Below are positions 1-12,098 of a stretch of 64,000 bases of DNA, piece after piece. Source of the stretch: Apium graveolens (lineage: Eukaryota > Streptophyta > Magnoliopsida > Apiales > Apiaceae); the NCBI RefSeq assembly GCF_009905375.1, contig NC_133650.1:172626518-172690517 (forward strand). The letters are read 5' to 3'. The translations under genes were made by a program, and so were the position numbers. Position 1 is the stretch's first letter; every line of letters starts with the position of its first letter. The notes beneath the pieces are model-generated. The model worked only from the letters and a program-made list of their open reading frames with translations. It ran no database searches and was not told where the DNA came from.

Positions 1-2166
1 CAAGAATCCAAGGTTTATCTAGTTAAACAATTCCTAAATGTTTAGGGTGAATAGTAACTTTAAAATTTAACTCTGTGTTTCTTGATTTTGATTAAAAGAT
101 CAAGGTTGTTTAAAGGTGGATCTAGTCTCCCATAGACATTCCAAGGATCTTTCATTGGTTAAAAGCTTCAAGTAAGGTATAACTCTTCATGATCTTAGTA
201 TTGAGTTGTTTGGTATAAATGGTTATGATGATGGAATGATAGATCAAGTGTAGTAGTTGTTTTATCATGTTGAGATCTTAGTTGTTAAGTGTTTTTGTTG
301 ATTTTGGGAGTTAAGAGTAGCACTAGTTGTTCTTGATGATTCTTGGTATGATTTGGGCTTAGTTTAATGGTTTAATGTTGGTTGATGAGTGACATTATCA
401 TATGGTTGTACTGGGATTGATTGATGGTGGTTTGGTGTTGAATTGATTTGGTAAAATTTTGGGAAATCACGTAAACATAGTCGTCGTAATGCCTGATTTA
501 CCTTAGACTGTTTTGTTCTTAACTTTAGATCCCGTGAACTCACTGTAAGATTATGAACTTTGCCATGTTTAGATAGTTCATGTTACGAGCTTCATTTTGA
601 TATGTCGTTTGCCTAAATACGATGAGAAATGACCATTTTAAGTATCGGCGTTTCGCGAGCGAACCCCGAACCCTCGAGTAACTTTGAGACCATAATTGAG
701 ACCCTTAAATGATTAAGCGAAACACGAGAGAATTATGTCAAGTGAATAAGGAAGTTAGTAAAGTTCTCGCGAAAGAGTCGCCTTAAAATTCGTAACGGTT
801 AATTTATTAAAATTAGTGGAGACGAGGGTACGCAAGCGATTAACGCAAATCTTTAAGCGTATAAGTAACCGTAAGCGGCCGTTAGGGTATGAGAGAGTTT
901 TGACTAGTTTCTAAAGCGACCGTGGTCTAATTCCGGCTTATGTTGTTGTTCATAGGTTACCAGAACCACTCTAAGCTTAAGCCTACCCCGGAACACTCAG
1001 GCAAGTATTCTACCCGTATAACTGTTATTGTGATGTATATATGTATATGCATTATCTTGTGATAAGTGCATGATTGTTATTAGCAAATCTTGCGATATAT
1101 TGGAGCATTTTGATATGATATATATGCATGCCTATTTCGTAATCTTGATATCTAATTATTGATTCAATTGTTATAAACTGCATAATACCTATGCTAGAGA
1201 TAGGCATTATTTGCGTATACCCTTAGTATTGGGGACCCAAAGGTTAACATTTTTCTAAACCGGGAGGCGATGTTCCGAGTATATTATATATATATATAGT
1301 TTTCAAAACTATTAATCGAATAATGTTTATTTGATAGTTTTACATTATAAGTGAATATTACTTTGAATATTCATTCGAGGACTTACGACTCCATTTATTT
1401 TATTAAATAATATTCATTATTTTCGTAAAGAATATTGCTTCGTTATTCGCCAAGTATTCGAGAAATGATTGATATCGTCAATCATTATTACCTTAAATAT
1501 TTTCATAAAGTTATTTTCAAAACTTTTACTTCATTTGCTTTGATAAAAGCTGTTCGTTATTTGAATATTATTTATAGCATAATATTCAGATATACTTTGA
1601 TTATCTTGGAATTGATTTATTCTATCAAATCATCCTTATTCCAAACGCTTTCAAAGATATTTTCGAGTCTTCAAAATGATTTTAAAGGCTAGAGCGGATC
1701 CCAAAACTTGTTTTCAAATTTAAGATCTTCCTTTCGAAGGGGATTTAAATACTCACTTAAAAATATGAGGGATCCGGCTCTGTGGTGTATTTTATATTCG
1801 CAATGAGGTTGCTATTTTGAGAAAACAATTTGATTACTTGACCAAAGTTCGGGAAGTAAGTCCATCTAATTGAGTCAGCATAAGCGACAGGCCGGGGTAC
1901 GGTCTAACAAGGTGTAGGAGGCTGGGTCATAATTCATCAACGCGTGAGTGGTCGGGTAACGGTCTAGCGCGAGGTCCTAATGCGGCCAGGTTGATGACCG
2001 GCGAGGAATTCATCCATCTACTAGTAGAAAAGGTTACTTAATGGGTATCTTTGCCTGATCAGCAAGATATCGGGTTTATGCCAAAGTTTTTCTTCTTTCC
2101 AAATTCATTGGGTATTATAACTCTGTTTATACTTTTCATAACAGAGGTTTTCAAGGAAAGTATGAG

Positions 2167-2197
2167 ATATATATATATATAGGTGTATATATATATC
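2167..2197. repeat. AT microsatellite
   Basis: Two runs of alternating T and A separated by GGTG, inside the LTR. A similar shorter run lies at about 1285-1298. Confidence 0.8.
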
Positions 2198-2644
2198 ATG
2201 ACTTAATGAAATATCTCATAACTTCATTTCTTTTGAAAGATATTTCAAAGATTGAATCTATTCAAGTCTTATCTTGTAGTCTCATCTATGTGATGAACTT
2301 TTGAAACTGATTATAGCTTGAACGGTGGTAGTTCAAGTAGTATTCGAAAAACATATAAGTATATTGGAGTATCTTGTAACTTCATCTTTTCAACTTATAT
2401 CTAGTTAATGATTATCTTATGCATGACAAAGATTTTCAGAAAAATGTTGAGACAAGGTTAGATATATGAGATCACCTTGCAACGATATTTTTATACAGTT
2501 ATAAACTGGAACTCTGTGTATATTATACATGTAAGACGATTTCAAAGATTTTGAAAAGTATATATGTATATATATAATGAATATTTTGCGACTTCGTCGC
2601 ATTAAGATATCAAACTTGATTCATTTCTTCTTGACCAAGACTTT

Positions 2645-2686
2645 CATGAGTACTATGAGAATGCTCATGAGTACTATGAGAATGCT
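2645..2686. repeat. 21-bp tandem duplication in the LTR
   Basis: Two perfect adjacent copies of a 21-bp unit that begins CATGAGTACTATGAGAATG, followed by a partial CAT. It lies near the 3' end of the LTR. Confidence 0.85.
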
Positions 2687-3177
2687 CATATATTGTTAAT
2701 TACAATACATGTTATTTTGGTGGGCTTGTTGCTCACCCTTGCTTTATTCTTTCATCACACAATAACAGCTAGACATGATGAACAGGACCAAGCTCCCAAT
2801 TCGCGAGCGAATAGGAAATATTCCGCAGTTACCTGTAGGCATTGATGCCGCTGTAGCTGAGGTAGGAACTACCAATAGGCTAGGCTTTCAACTTTTGATT
2901 TACCAGTCTTATGTATATTTACGAATTCTAATAATGGCAAAGATTATGTAAATCTATTCAGAAACCCTTTTGAGGTGTAATGACTTATAATTGTGGAATA
3001 AAATGACTTGTGTTATTTTTGGTATTCATCTCTGAGACTATAACTTGTGGTGTGTGTGCATATTGTGGGGTCACAATACGCAGTAGTTGCTTGTTTGTTA
3101 AGATTGAGTGTTATTAAGGGTAATGGAACTCGTGACAACCCGGATCCCCGACCCCGGATTTTGGGGTGTTACAGAAA

Positions 3178-3189
3178 TGGTATCATAGC
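3178..3189 (+). other. Primer-binding site (initiator tRNA-Met type), one base changed
   Basis: TGGTATCATAGC matches the usual plant PBS TGGTATCAGAGC except for one base. It follows the LTR end (3173) after four bases, which fixes the LTR boundary and the + orientation of the element. Confidence 0.75.
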
Positions 3190-3434
3190 CCAGAGTTATA
3201 AACCTCAGAGATGATGCGTCGTTAAAATGATAAGTTCACTAAGATAATAAGAACTCTTGCCAAGTTCATAATCGGACTACCTAACGTAGTACTGACAGTT
3301 ACAACCCTTATGGGAACCCTTATAAATATCATGAAGTAACACAGTTTGTTATCGTATATGGTAGTGGGACTCCGAACCCTAAAGTTCAAGAGCAATAATA
3401 TGATGATGTTTTACTATATATTGGGGATTAGATT

Positions 3435-4390
3435 GTGGATCCAATGGAGCACCCTAACGAGGGACCAAATGATGTTCAAATTAAGGATGTAACAATTAAG
3501 GATGTTATCCCAAAAGGGATTGTTGCTGAGAAGGATCCCGTGGAGGATCCTGACAAGAATGAAGAAAGGACCATTGAGGAATTGATGACCGTGGTTAGGG
3601 CGACTACCAGAGGTAGGATTGGCTGGTTATTACCGTAGGTTCGTTTAAATTTTCCAAGATAGCAGCCCCTTTAATGCGGCGTACTCGTAAGACTGAGAAG
3701 TTTGAATGGACAGAGAAATGCGAGAACAGCTTTCAAGAACTGAAGCAAAGATTGGTGACGACCCCTATGTTGGCATTGCCGGATGGAAAAGGAGATTTTG
3801 TGATATGTAGTGACGCTTCGCATAAGGAATTAGGGTGCTTCTTATACAGCACAACAAGGTAATCGCGTATGCGTCAAGACAATTAAGGGAATATAAAATT
3901 CGATATCCCACCCATGATCTTGGGCTCACGGTAATAGTTTTGCCCTAAAGATTGGAGGCACTACTTATATGGATAGAAGTGCAAGATTTACACAAACCAT
4001 AAGAGCTCAAGTATATTTCCACGCAGAAAGAGCTCAACATGCGCCAGAGAAGGTAGTTAGAGCTAATCAAGGATTACGATTATGAGATTCTTTATCATCC
4101 AGGGAAAGCCAATATGGTGGCTAACGCCCTTAGTAGAAAGGAGAGACTCAAGATGATATTGTCTTTGGGAGAGTTAATAGGAGATTTTGAGAAAATGAAA
4201 ATAGAAGTGAAGGTAACCGGAGCCGGTACTGAAAAGCTGTTTAAGATTGTAATGCAACCCGAATTATTGGAAAAGTTCATATTGTGCCAAGAAAAAGTGA
4301 TGAATGAAGGCAGAGAGCCAATGAATAGAGAAGAGATTAATACCGAGAAAGATGATAAGGGAATAATGAGGTATTCCTACTGAATTTGGG
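3435..4390 (+). pseudogene. Degenerate gypsy gag start fused to RT end and RNase H
   Basis: Reading begins with an acidic gag N-terminus (MDPMEHPNEG) at 3435. Near 3610 it passes directly into the end of reverse transcriptase: residues like [10 protein letters not shown] can be traced across a frame change, followed by APLMRRTRKTEKFEWTEKC. It then runs into RNase H (FVICSDASHKELGCFL, about 3797-3850) and its end (ILYHPGKANMVANALSRKER, about 4092-4145). Most of gag, the protease and the catalytic RT core are missing. Several frameshifts and stops follow, so this is not functional. Family resemblance is to Tekay/Del chromoviruses. It sits directly downstream of the LTR and PBS, as expected for this element. 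Confidence 0.75.
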
Positions 4391-4970
4391 TTCCCAATGT
4401 TCAAAAGCTTAAGGACTGGATCTTAGATGAAAGCCATAGTTCGAGGAATAAGATTTAAGGCAAACCCTGAACATGATAGTCAGGGAGGTCTCCATCAAGA
4501 AAGAAGGAACCCATAGCATAATGAAGTGGAAAACAAGGATTTTAACGTATAAGATAACCCCAATTACGGGAGAAGGATGAAACATTTCATACTGAGAAAA
4601 CATAAGTTGAGCAAGTTAGGGAGAACCAGGATGATACTCCTATGGGGAAATTCATGGACCTGCCTAAACAAAACTTATACTTTTACCCCCAACCACCACC
4701 CTGAGGAAACAATGCGGCGGGAAATTCTTTCAGGACCTTTAAGTCACTAAGCTCTCAGAGTTCCAAGAAACAAGTTGACCCAGTCGAGGCAAGAGCCTAG
4801 CTAAAGGAAATAGAGGAATCATTTGAGATTTTAAATGATTGACGAAGCGCAAAAGACTGTTTTTGCCACCTACCTTCCTAAGAGAGAGGCCACCCACTGG
4901 TGGAAGGATAAGGAAGATAGAGATAAAGTGTAGAAGTTTTAAAACCAGGCCAGAGGCGGACAAGTATGAT
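4391..4970 (+). pseudogene. Degenerate gypsy gag fragment, out of order
   Basis: From about 4700 a gag core is readable with frame shifts: FKSL, then QVDPVEARA, LKEIEESFEIL, then in another frame DEAQKTVFATYLPKREATHWW (about 4843-4903). This is the capsid signature of Ty3/gypsy gag (the ...WLKEIEK...F..YLK.EA..WW pattern). Stops interrupt it. In an intact element this lies upstream of RT; here it lies downstream of RNase H, so the region was rearranged or two elements were joined. The stretch 4391-4690 shows no clear match. Confidence 0.65.
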
Positions 4971-5734
4971 GTATCATGAATCTAGGTTGTGAAAGTCGTC
5001 AAGGTTCGTCTGAAGTACATAAATCCAGAATGACGGGATGTTTGAAATTAATGCTTATGTTGTGTCGTTTCATGAAATGGTTGTCATAAAAATGAAAATA
5101 AAAGACTGAAAGGGGAATGAGTATAAAGGGATATTTTAGGAAATAGAGTTGAGAAGCGATAAGGGAGTTAGGTATGTGAAACCCTAAGAAACCTTTGCAA
5201 TAAATATGGAGAAGTATGTCATCATCAGCGCGAGGGTGACTGATCATGAGATAAAGTCAAGGTTTGAAGGCATAAGTGATACGTATAATTAATCCCCTTT
5301 AAGTTGAGAGTATTCGATGAAACTTTGAGATAGACCGATGGATTAATAAGGAAAAATGGATGGACTGAGGAGACAGGATAACAAGAAATTAGGAAAATGG
5401 GATGAAGGAAGTGACCTTCAAGAATGTGAAGTGTATGTAAGACCGGTGGCTTGATACCCAGAAAGGGAGACGCCATGTATAAAAGATATCCCAATATTGA
5501 GATGACTGTTGAGATAAATAACAGAGGTAAATGAGTAATTAGAACAAAAAAAAGTTCACTTTGAACACGACCAATATTTTCCAGAACATCTCTGCTATCA
5601 TTACCAAATCATGCAAGAAAAGCGGATAACCGTTATTATCTTTTGGAGGCCATATGGATTGGCCTCAGTTTGGAAAAGGATGTTACATAACACTAAATAT
5701 AGACTATCGAGGTGGGAATGATTGAATGAGATAC
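4971..5734 (+). other. Unassigned, probably decayed gypsy internal sequence
   Basis: No domain could be read in any frame. The purine-rich composition resembles gypsy coding sequence that has lost its frame. It ends exactly where the Copia-1 LTR begins. Confidence 0.4.
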
Positions 5735-6312
5735 TGTTAGATATATTTGAGATGCCATGTCTAATATGATTTGTGTTTAGTTTTCAGAACTTAACAACAG
5801 GACATATCAGGACTTACTGAAATCAGGACTTACTGGAAGTCAGAGCTAAATATCAGAACTTAAGTTGTCAGAAGATGTATATCAGAACTTAAGTGCGGGA
5901 AGACTTTCAGATAAGGAATGAAGCTGATTTACAGGAGAAGATCTGGACTAAAACAATAAAAGATAAGCATGGAAAGAGTTAGAGGACTAGAAGACTTGTA
6001 GAAGATATTTGATTGATATATTTTAGGAGACAGAATTGTATTCCATATCAATTAGAATATATCTTGAAACTGTGTACTATATAAACACAGGCTTAGGGTT
6101 TGCACTATATGTGTTATCATTATCGAGAAGATTATACATTGTAACCTAGCAGCTCTTAGTGATATTTATTCATCACTGAGAGAGAACATCAGTTCATATT
6201 GTAACAGAGTTTACTGAATATACTTGACTTTTGTTACATACTTGTTTTAAAATCAATTTAATTATGTAAACACTGTATTCAACCCCCTTCTACTATGTTG
6301 TGTGACCTAACA
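5735..6312 (+). repeat. Copia-1 5' LTR (578 bp)
   Basis: Starts TGTTAGATATATTTGAG and ends GTGTGACCTAACA. The same sequence in variant form flanks Copia-2. It contains a TATA box TATATAAA at 6078-6085, so transcription would be expected to start near 6110. The end of the LTR has TATTCAACCCCCTTCTAC, shared with the Copia-2 LTR. It is rich in short ATCAGAACTTAAG-like repeats in its first 200 bp. Confidence 0.9.
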
Positions 6313-6314
6313 AG

Positions 6315-6326
6315 TGGTATCAGAGC
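6315..6326 (+). other. Copia-1 primer-binding site
   Basis: TGGTATCAGAGC, the exact plant initiator tRNA-Met complement, begins two bases after the LTR. Confidence 0.9.
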
Positions 6327-6365
6327 TTATCTGTTAACACATATACAGTAAAGATCCAAACAATC

Positions 6366-8713
6366 ATGTCTGAAGAAACACAAACTCCAACCAAGCCCAC
6401 CTAAAACTCAAGATGCTCAAAACACTCAAACTCACAGTCGATATGAGACTATTAGGGTTCCCATACTGAGACCTTCTGAGTATCCCATATGGAAAGTGAA
6501 ATGGCTATGTTTCTAGAAGCTACATATCCAGAATACCTTGATAGGATTAATGAAGGACCATATAAGCCTACCAAGCTCTCTATTGTAGTTGCAGATCAAC
6601 CAGCAAAGTCCATACCAAAGGAGAAAGGTGATTACACAGCTAAAGACATCTCATCTATTTCCAAGGATGCAAGGGTAAGGCATTTGCTGCATAGTGCCAT
6701 TGATAATATCATGTCAAACATGGTAATTCATTGCAAGACTGCAAAGGAGATATGGGATGCTTTCGAGAAAAGATGCCAGGGAACTGATGCAATCAAAAAG
6801 AATAGGAGGTCTATACTCACTCAAGAGTATGAGCACTTTGATTCAAAAGCTGATAAGTCATTAACTGATTTATATGACAGGTTTGTCAAACTCTTGAATG
6901 ATCTGTCAATGGAGGACAAGGAATATGATCTTGAAGATTCAAATCTAAAATTCCTTTTAGCTCTTCCTTAAAATTGGGATTTGAAGTCTACTACCATAAG
7001 AGACAACTTTGACCTTACTGAAACTACTCTTGATGAAATTTATGGTATGCTCAAGACTTATGAACTTGAGATGGATCAAAGGAGCAAGAGGCATGGAAGA
7101 AAGTCAAGGACATCTGATCTTAAAGATAAGGAGGAATCTCCTAAAGTGGTTGCCTCAAAGAGGGGCAAAGGAAAGGCTCTCATCATAAAGTCTGATTCAG
7201 AGTCATCATATTCTAATGATGATGATTCAGAAACTAAAAGTTTATCTGAAGCTGATGTTAATGCAGAGATGATGCAATTGTGTGCTCTAATGGTGAAGGG
7301 TATCACAAAGATAGCCTACAAGAAATTCAGAAAGGGCAAGAAGTTTTCCAAGAAAGGTGGAAGTTCTGATAAGAAAGGGTTCAGAAAGTCTGAAGGCAAA
7401 GGAGGAAAGTCTGACAGAGGAGCCAACTTATATGTCAAATGCTACAACTGTGGTGAAAGAGGCCACATATCTCTTGACTGCAAGAAAGGAAAAAGTGACA
7501 AAGGCAAGGCACTTGTCACAAAGAAGAAAAGTTGGACAGACACTTCAGATTCTGAAGATGAGGTGAACTATGCCTTGATGGCAAATGCTGATAGCAGCCC
7601 TGAAACTGCTAAATTGAAGGTACCTCAAACAACTTATGCTTTTCATACTGATAATATTACTGAGTTGATATTATATCTTAAAACCATGTTCATTAGTTAT
7701 AGAGATCAGACTTTAACATGTGAAAGATTAACATCTGAAAATCTTGCTTTTAAAAAGAGAAATGACTATTTAGAAAAGGAGTTAGTTTTTCTTTATCAAA
7801 CTAAGAAAGAAAGAGATGATGCTTTGTATGTTAGAGATGAAGTGTTAAAATTGAATGAATCTCTAAAAGCTGACTTAGAAAAGGAAAGAGAGATTATCTG
7901 AACTTGGACTAACTCTGGAAGAATAACTCAGAATTTACTAAGTAGTGGAAACTGGAAAGAGGGCTTAGGGTATGGAGATGATAAAAATGAGAAAGGAACT
8001 GTACACATTGAGCCAATTATTGTTAAACAGACTGCTAAGCCAAAGGTAAATCCTGTTAAGTTTGTAGCAAAAACTGTAAAGTCTGATTCTGAAAAGATGA
8101 AACAGTCTAGGACAGAAGTCAAAGAAATGTCAACTTCTGACAAATTAAAACAGGATAAACCAGCTGAAGTTAACATAGGCTTAATGAAAAAGAAGCAACT
8201 TAAGCATAAGCTGAAAGAAATTAGAATGTGAACAAGGTAAATGAAGTTAAGAAAAATAGGAATGGAAAGGAAGGTGTGAATAAAAGCAATAATTATATGT
8301 CTGTTCCTAATGCTCCTAGAAAGAAATGTTACAACTGTGGAAACTCTAATCATCTTGCTTCTTTTTGTAGGAAAAATAAAGATATAAACTCTTTACCTCC
8401 TAAATCAGGAGTTAAGAGTCAGTCTGTTAGGTTTAAACCACATAATCCTTGTTTTCATTGTGGTAGTTTATGTCATTTTATTTATACTTGTAAGGAATAT
8501 CATAGTTTGTACTATGATTATTATCCAATAAAACCTTCTTCGAAGAAAGTTAGTATAATTCCTTCTATTGTAAAGTCTGATGCAAAGTCTGATATAAATT
8601 CTGATAAACAGCATGCTAGCATAAACTCTGAAATTAAATCCGCTGCAAATGCGAACAAACTTAAAAAGGCCAAAGGATCCAAGCAAGTTTGGGTCATTAA
8701 AACTAACCAATAG
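6366..8713 (+). pseudogene. Copia-1 gag (capsid and nucleocapsid), broken
   Basis: The first ATG after the PBS is at 6366 (MSEETQTPTKPT, then stop at 6402). The capsid part of the UBN2/Retrotran_gag type runs about 6489-7100 (MFLEATYPEYLDRINEGP ... TKEIWDAFEKRCQGT-like). Breaks are a stop at 6969, a stop at 7899 where Copia-2 keeps Arg, and a frameshift near 8225. Three CCHC zinc knuckles are visible: CYNCGERGHISLDC (about 7439), CYNCGNSNHLASFC (about 8329) and CFHCGSLCHFIYTC (about 8452). A charged, probably coiled-coil stretch lies between the first and second. At roughly 780 codons it is much longer than most copia gags, as in SIRE-type elements. Confidence 0.85.
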
Positions 8714-8728
8714 TAGTCTTTGTGATTG
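8711..8728 (+). other. Copia-1 gag-pol junction with in-frame stops
   Basis: Gag ends with TAG TAG, then TCT TTG TGA TTG CAG, and the protease reading continues in the same frame. The same position in Copia-2 reads TAG TGG TCT TTG TGA TTG CAG. Because both copies keep a TAG and the TGA here, the stops look ancestral rather than decay. In SIRE1-type elements gag and pol are known to share a frame separated by a stop that is read through. The pyrimidine-poor TGATTGCAG could alternatively be a splice acceptor. Confidence 0.55.
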
Positions 8729-11700
8729 CAGGGCAACAAGAAAAACATCCTAGTTCTGGAAAGTGGATGTTCAGAATATATGACTAAAAATAAAGCCCAA
8801 CTATCAGACATTGTGGGGAAAGCTGGCCTAGGAGTTTCTTATGGAGATGGAAACATGGGAAAGACTCTGGGATATGGCAATATCAATCTTGAGAATTTCA
8901 TCATTACAACAGTAGCTCTTGTCTCAGGATTTAAATACAATCTGCTAAGTGTGAGTCAAATCTGTGACATAGGTTATCATGTGGATTTCTTTGAAGAACA
9001 CTGTGAAGTTGTAAGCAATTTTACAGGCAAAGTGGTTCTGAAAGGTTACATGCATGGTAACATATATGAAGCCAGACTTTCAACAAGTTCTGATGATTCT
9101 GCAATCTGTCTGTTGAGTAAAACATCAATTGAAGAAAGCTGGAATTGGCACAAGAGACTCTCTCATTTAAATTTCAACAACATAAATGAGCTAGTAAAGA
9201 AAGATCTTATGACATGACTGCCAAAATCAGTATTTGCTCCTGATGGCCTTTGTGATTCATGTTAAAAGGCAAAACAAAGAAAATCTTCATTCAAGAGCAA
9301 AACTGAATCCTCAATTCTTGAGCCTTATCGCCTACTGCATGTTGATCTATTGGGTCCAGTCAATGTCATGTCAATTGCAAAGAAGAAATATGCTATGGTT
9401 ATAGTGGATGAGTTCACAAGATACACTTGGGTGTATTTCTTGCACAAGAAGAATGAAACTGAATCTACTCTAACTGATCATGTCAGACAGCTGGATAAAT
9501 TAGTCAAAGATTCTGTCAAAATTATAAGAAGTGATAATGACACTGAGTTCAAGAATTCAATCATGAAAGAGTTCTGCAAAGAGCATAGAATTATGAAAAT
9601 ATTTTCTGAACCTGGAACTCCACAGAAAAATGGAGTTGTAGAAAGAAAGAATAGGACTCTCATTGAAGCTGCACAAACTATGCTTGAAGAAGCAAAGCTG
9701 CCAACCTACTTTTGGGCTAAAGCTGTGCAGACTGCTTGTTTTACACAGAATGCTACACTCATAAACAAGCATGGAAAAACACCATATGATATGGTAAAGA
9801 AAAAGAAGCCAAATCTGAAATACTTTCATGTATTTGGATATAAGTGTTTTGTTCTTAAGACTCATCCTGAACAGCTGTCAAAATTTGATCTAAAAGCTGA
9901 TGAAGGAATTTTTGTTGAATATCCACTTTCCATAAAAGCCTTCAGAGTCTACAATTTAAGAACAAGGATTGTCATGGAATCTATCAATGTATATTTTGAT
10001 GATAAGAAGATTACTGGACTTGAAGATTTCAATGATCATGATCAGCTGAGATTTGAAAATGAAGATTTAAATTATGATTCTGTAAATTCTGATGGCTTAA
10101 ATCCTGATCCTGTAAGTTCTGACGGGTTAAATTCTGATGTCATTGAAACTGTGGTAACTATTCAAAGGGAAAATGCACCTGTTCAGGGGCAGCAAGATGA
10201 AGATCCTACCACAAGTCAAGACTCTCAAGAAGCATCAAAACCTGTCACTGGCTCTTCAAGTTCTGATTCATCAAGTTCTGATGAGCCAAATTCTAATAAT
10301 TCTGGAAACTCTGATTCTTCAGATCCTGAAGGATCCAACTCAAATTCTGAAGTCTCAGAGAGCATAACTATAGGGGGAGCATCATAAAATGCTGATGGAG
10401 AAAGCATGTATCATGAGGGAGGATCCAGTTCTAGAAATCAACTTCCATCTGCAAGGAAGTGGACCAAATCACATACACCTGACTTAATAATTGGAGATCC
10501 TGAAGCAGGTGTCAGAACTAGAATTGCAACATCAAATGAATATCTCTATCATTCTTTTCTATGTCAGACTGAATTAAAGAAAGTGGAAGAAGCTCTTCAA
10601 GATGCTGATTGGGTGCAAGCAATGCAGGAAGAGTTAAATGAATTTAAAAGAAATAAAGTCTGGACCCTAGTGCCAAGACCAAAGAACAGATCAGTTGTTG
10701 GCACAAAATGGGTGTTTAGGAACAAAACTGACATTGATGGCATAATTACAAGAAACAAAGCAAGGCTGGTTGCTAAAAGGCTACTCTCAACAGAAGGGTA
10801 TTGATTATGATGAAACATTTGCACCAATTGCTAGATTCGAAGCCATAAGAATCTTTTTGGATTATGCTGCTCACAAAAAGTTTAAAGTCTTTCAAATGGA
10901 TGTGAAAAGTGCTTTTCTCAATGGAGAATTGGAAGAAGAGGTATATGTTGAACAACCTCCAGGATTTGTAGATCAAAAATTTCCAAGTCATGTCTACAGA
11001 CTTGACAAAGCACTTTATGGCCTTAAGCAAGCTCCAAGAGCATGGTATGAGACTTTAGCTCAATTCCTTCTGGAAAGTGGATTTCACAGAGGTACACTTG
11101 ATAAAACACTGTTCTACCTCAACCATGGAAAGGACTTACTTTTGGTACAGATATATGTTGATGATATCATATTTGGTTCTACAAATGCTAAACTCTGTGA
11201 AAGGTTTGCAAAGCTAATGCAGTCAAGATATCAAATGAGTATGATGGGAGAACTTAGCTATTTTCTGGGACTTCAAGTCAAGCAAAATGAAGAAGGTACT
11301 TTTATCTGTCAATCTAAGTACACCAGAAATTTACTCAAGAAATTTGGAATGCAAGATTGTTCAACTGCATCCACTCCCATAGCCACTGCAACCAAGTTAG
11401 ATAAAGATACTGGTTCATCAGTAGATATTACTAACTACAGAGGTATGATTGGCTCTTTACTCTATTTAACTACAAGTAGACCTGATATCATGTATGCTAC
11501 CTGTCTCTGTGCAAGATTTCAGGCTGATCCAAGAGAACCTCATCTAATAGCTGTGAAAAGAATTTTCAAGTACCTCAAGGGTACAGCTGATCTAGGATTG
11601 TGGTATCCTAGAGAATCAGATTTTAAGCTAATAGGTTACTCAGATGCAGATTTTGCAGGATGCAAAATAGACAGGAAAAGCACTAGTGGAAGCTGCCAAT

Positions 11701-12098
11701 TTCTTGGAGGCAAATTGGTTTCTTGGTTTAGCAAGAAACAGAAATCAATTTCCACAACAATTGCAGAAGCAGAATATATTGCTGCAGGAAGATGTTGTGC
11801 ACAGATTGTTTGGATGAAGAATCAGTTACTGGACTACTGGTTAGAATTTTCTAAAATACCTATTTACTTTGATAATCAAAGTGCTATTGCTATGACAGGT
11901 AATCCAGTTCAACACTCAATGATAAAGCACATCACCATAAGGTACCATTTCATAAGGGAACATGTGATGGAAGGTACAGTGGAATTGCATTTTGTTCCAA
12001 CAGATCAACAACTAGCAGATATCTTCACAAAACCACTCTGTGAAGCTACTTTTACAAGACTGGTAAATGAACATGGAATGATTTCAAGTTCTTTCTGA
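8726..12098 (+). pseudogene. Copia-1 pol: protease, integrase, RT, RNase H, broken
   Basis: Protease (about 8750): the active site reads VLESGCSEYM, where Copia-2 has LDSGCSGHM, so the catalytic Asp is lost. The integrase zinc region is at 9140-9270 with stops at 9215 and 9262. The integrase core has HVDLLGP (about 9338), IIRSDNDTEF (9520) and the Glu in NGVVERKNRT (9628). A Ser/Asp-rich linker at 10070-10370 ends in a stop at 10385. RT starts about 10600. One extra A in the AAAA run near 10777 shifts frame; from 10770 the rest is open to the stop at 12096. RT active site YVDDIIFG is at about 11155. RNase H spans about 11640-12000 ([12 protein letters not shown]). Order PR-IN-RT-RH is diagnostic for copia. 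Confidence 0.9.

Larger units (their letters stand above)
1..3173 (+). repeat. Gypsy LTR, partial at the window edge
   Basis: Noncoding DNA ending in ...GGGGTGTTACA and followed four bases later by a primer-binding-site-like sequence, so it is read as a 5' LTR of a + strand Ty3/gypsy element. The start lies before the window or was not recognised. It has short AT microsatellites, a tandem duplication near 2650 and no credible coding region. The short ORF at 1435-1692 is AT-rich with no recognisable motif. The phrase CGGGTAACGGTCTAG near 1950 recurs in a variant form near 1890, suggesting an internal duplication. Chromovirus assignment is inferred from the coding remnants downstream. Confidence 0.7.

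Noticed and set aside
1435..1692. 85-codon ORF in the first LTR
   Set aside because: AT-rich, hydrophobic by composition, not preceded by a credible promoter and inside an LTR.
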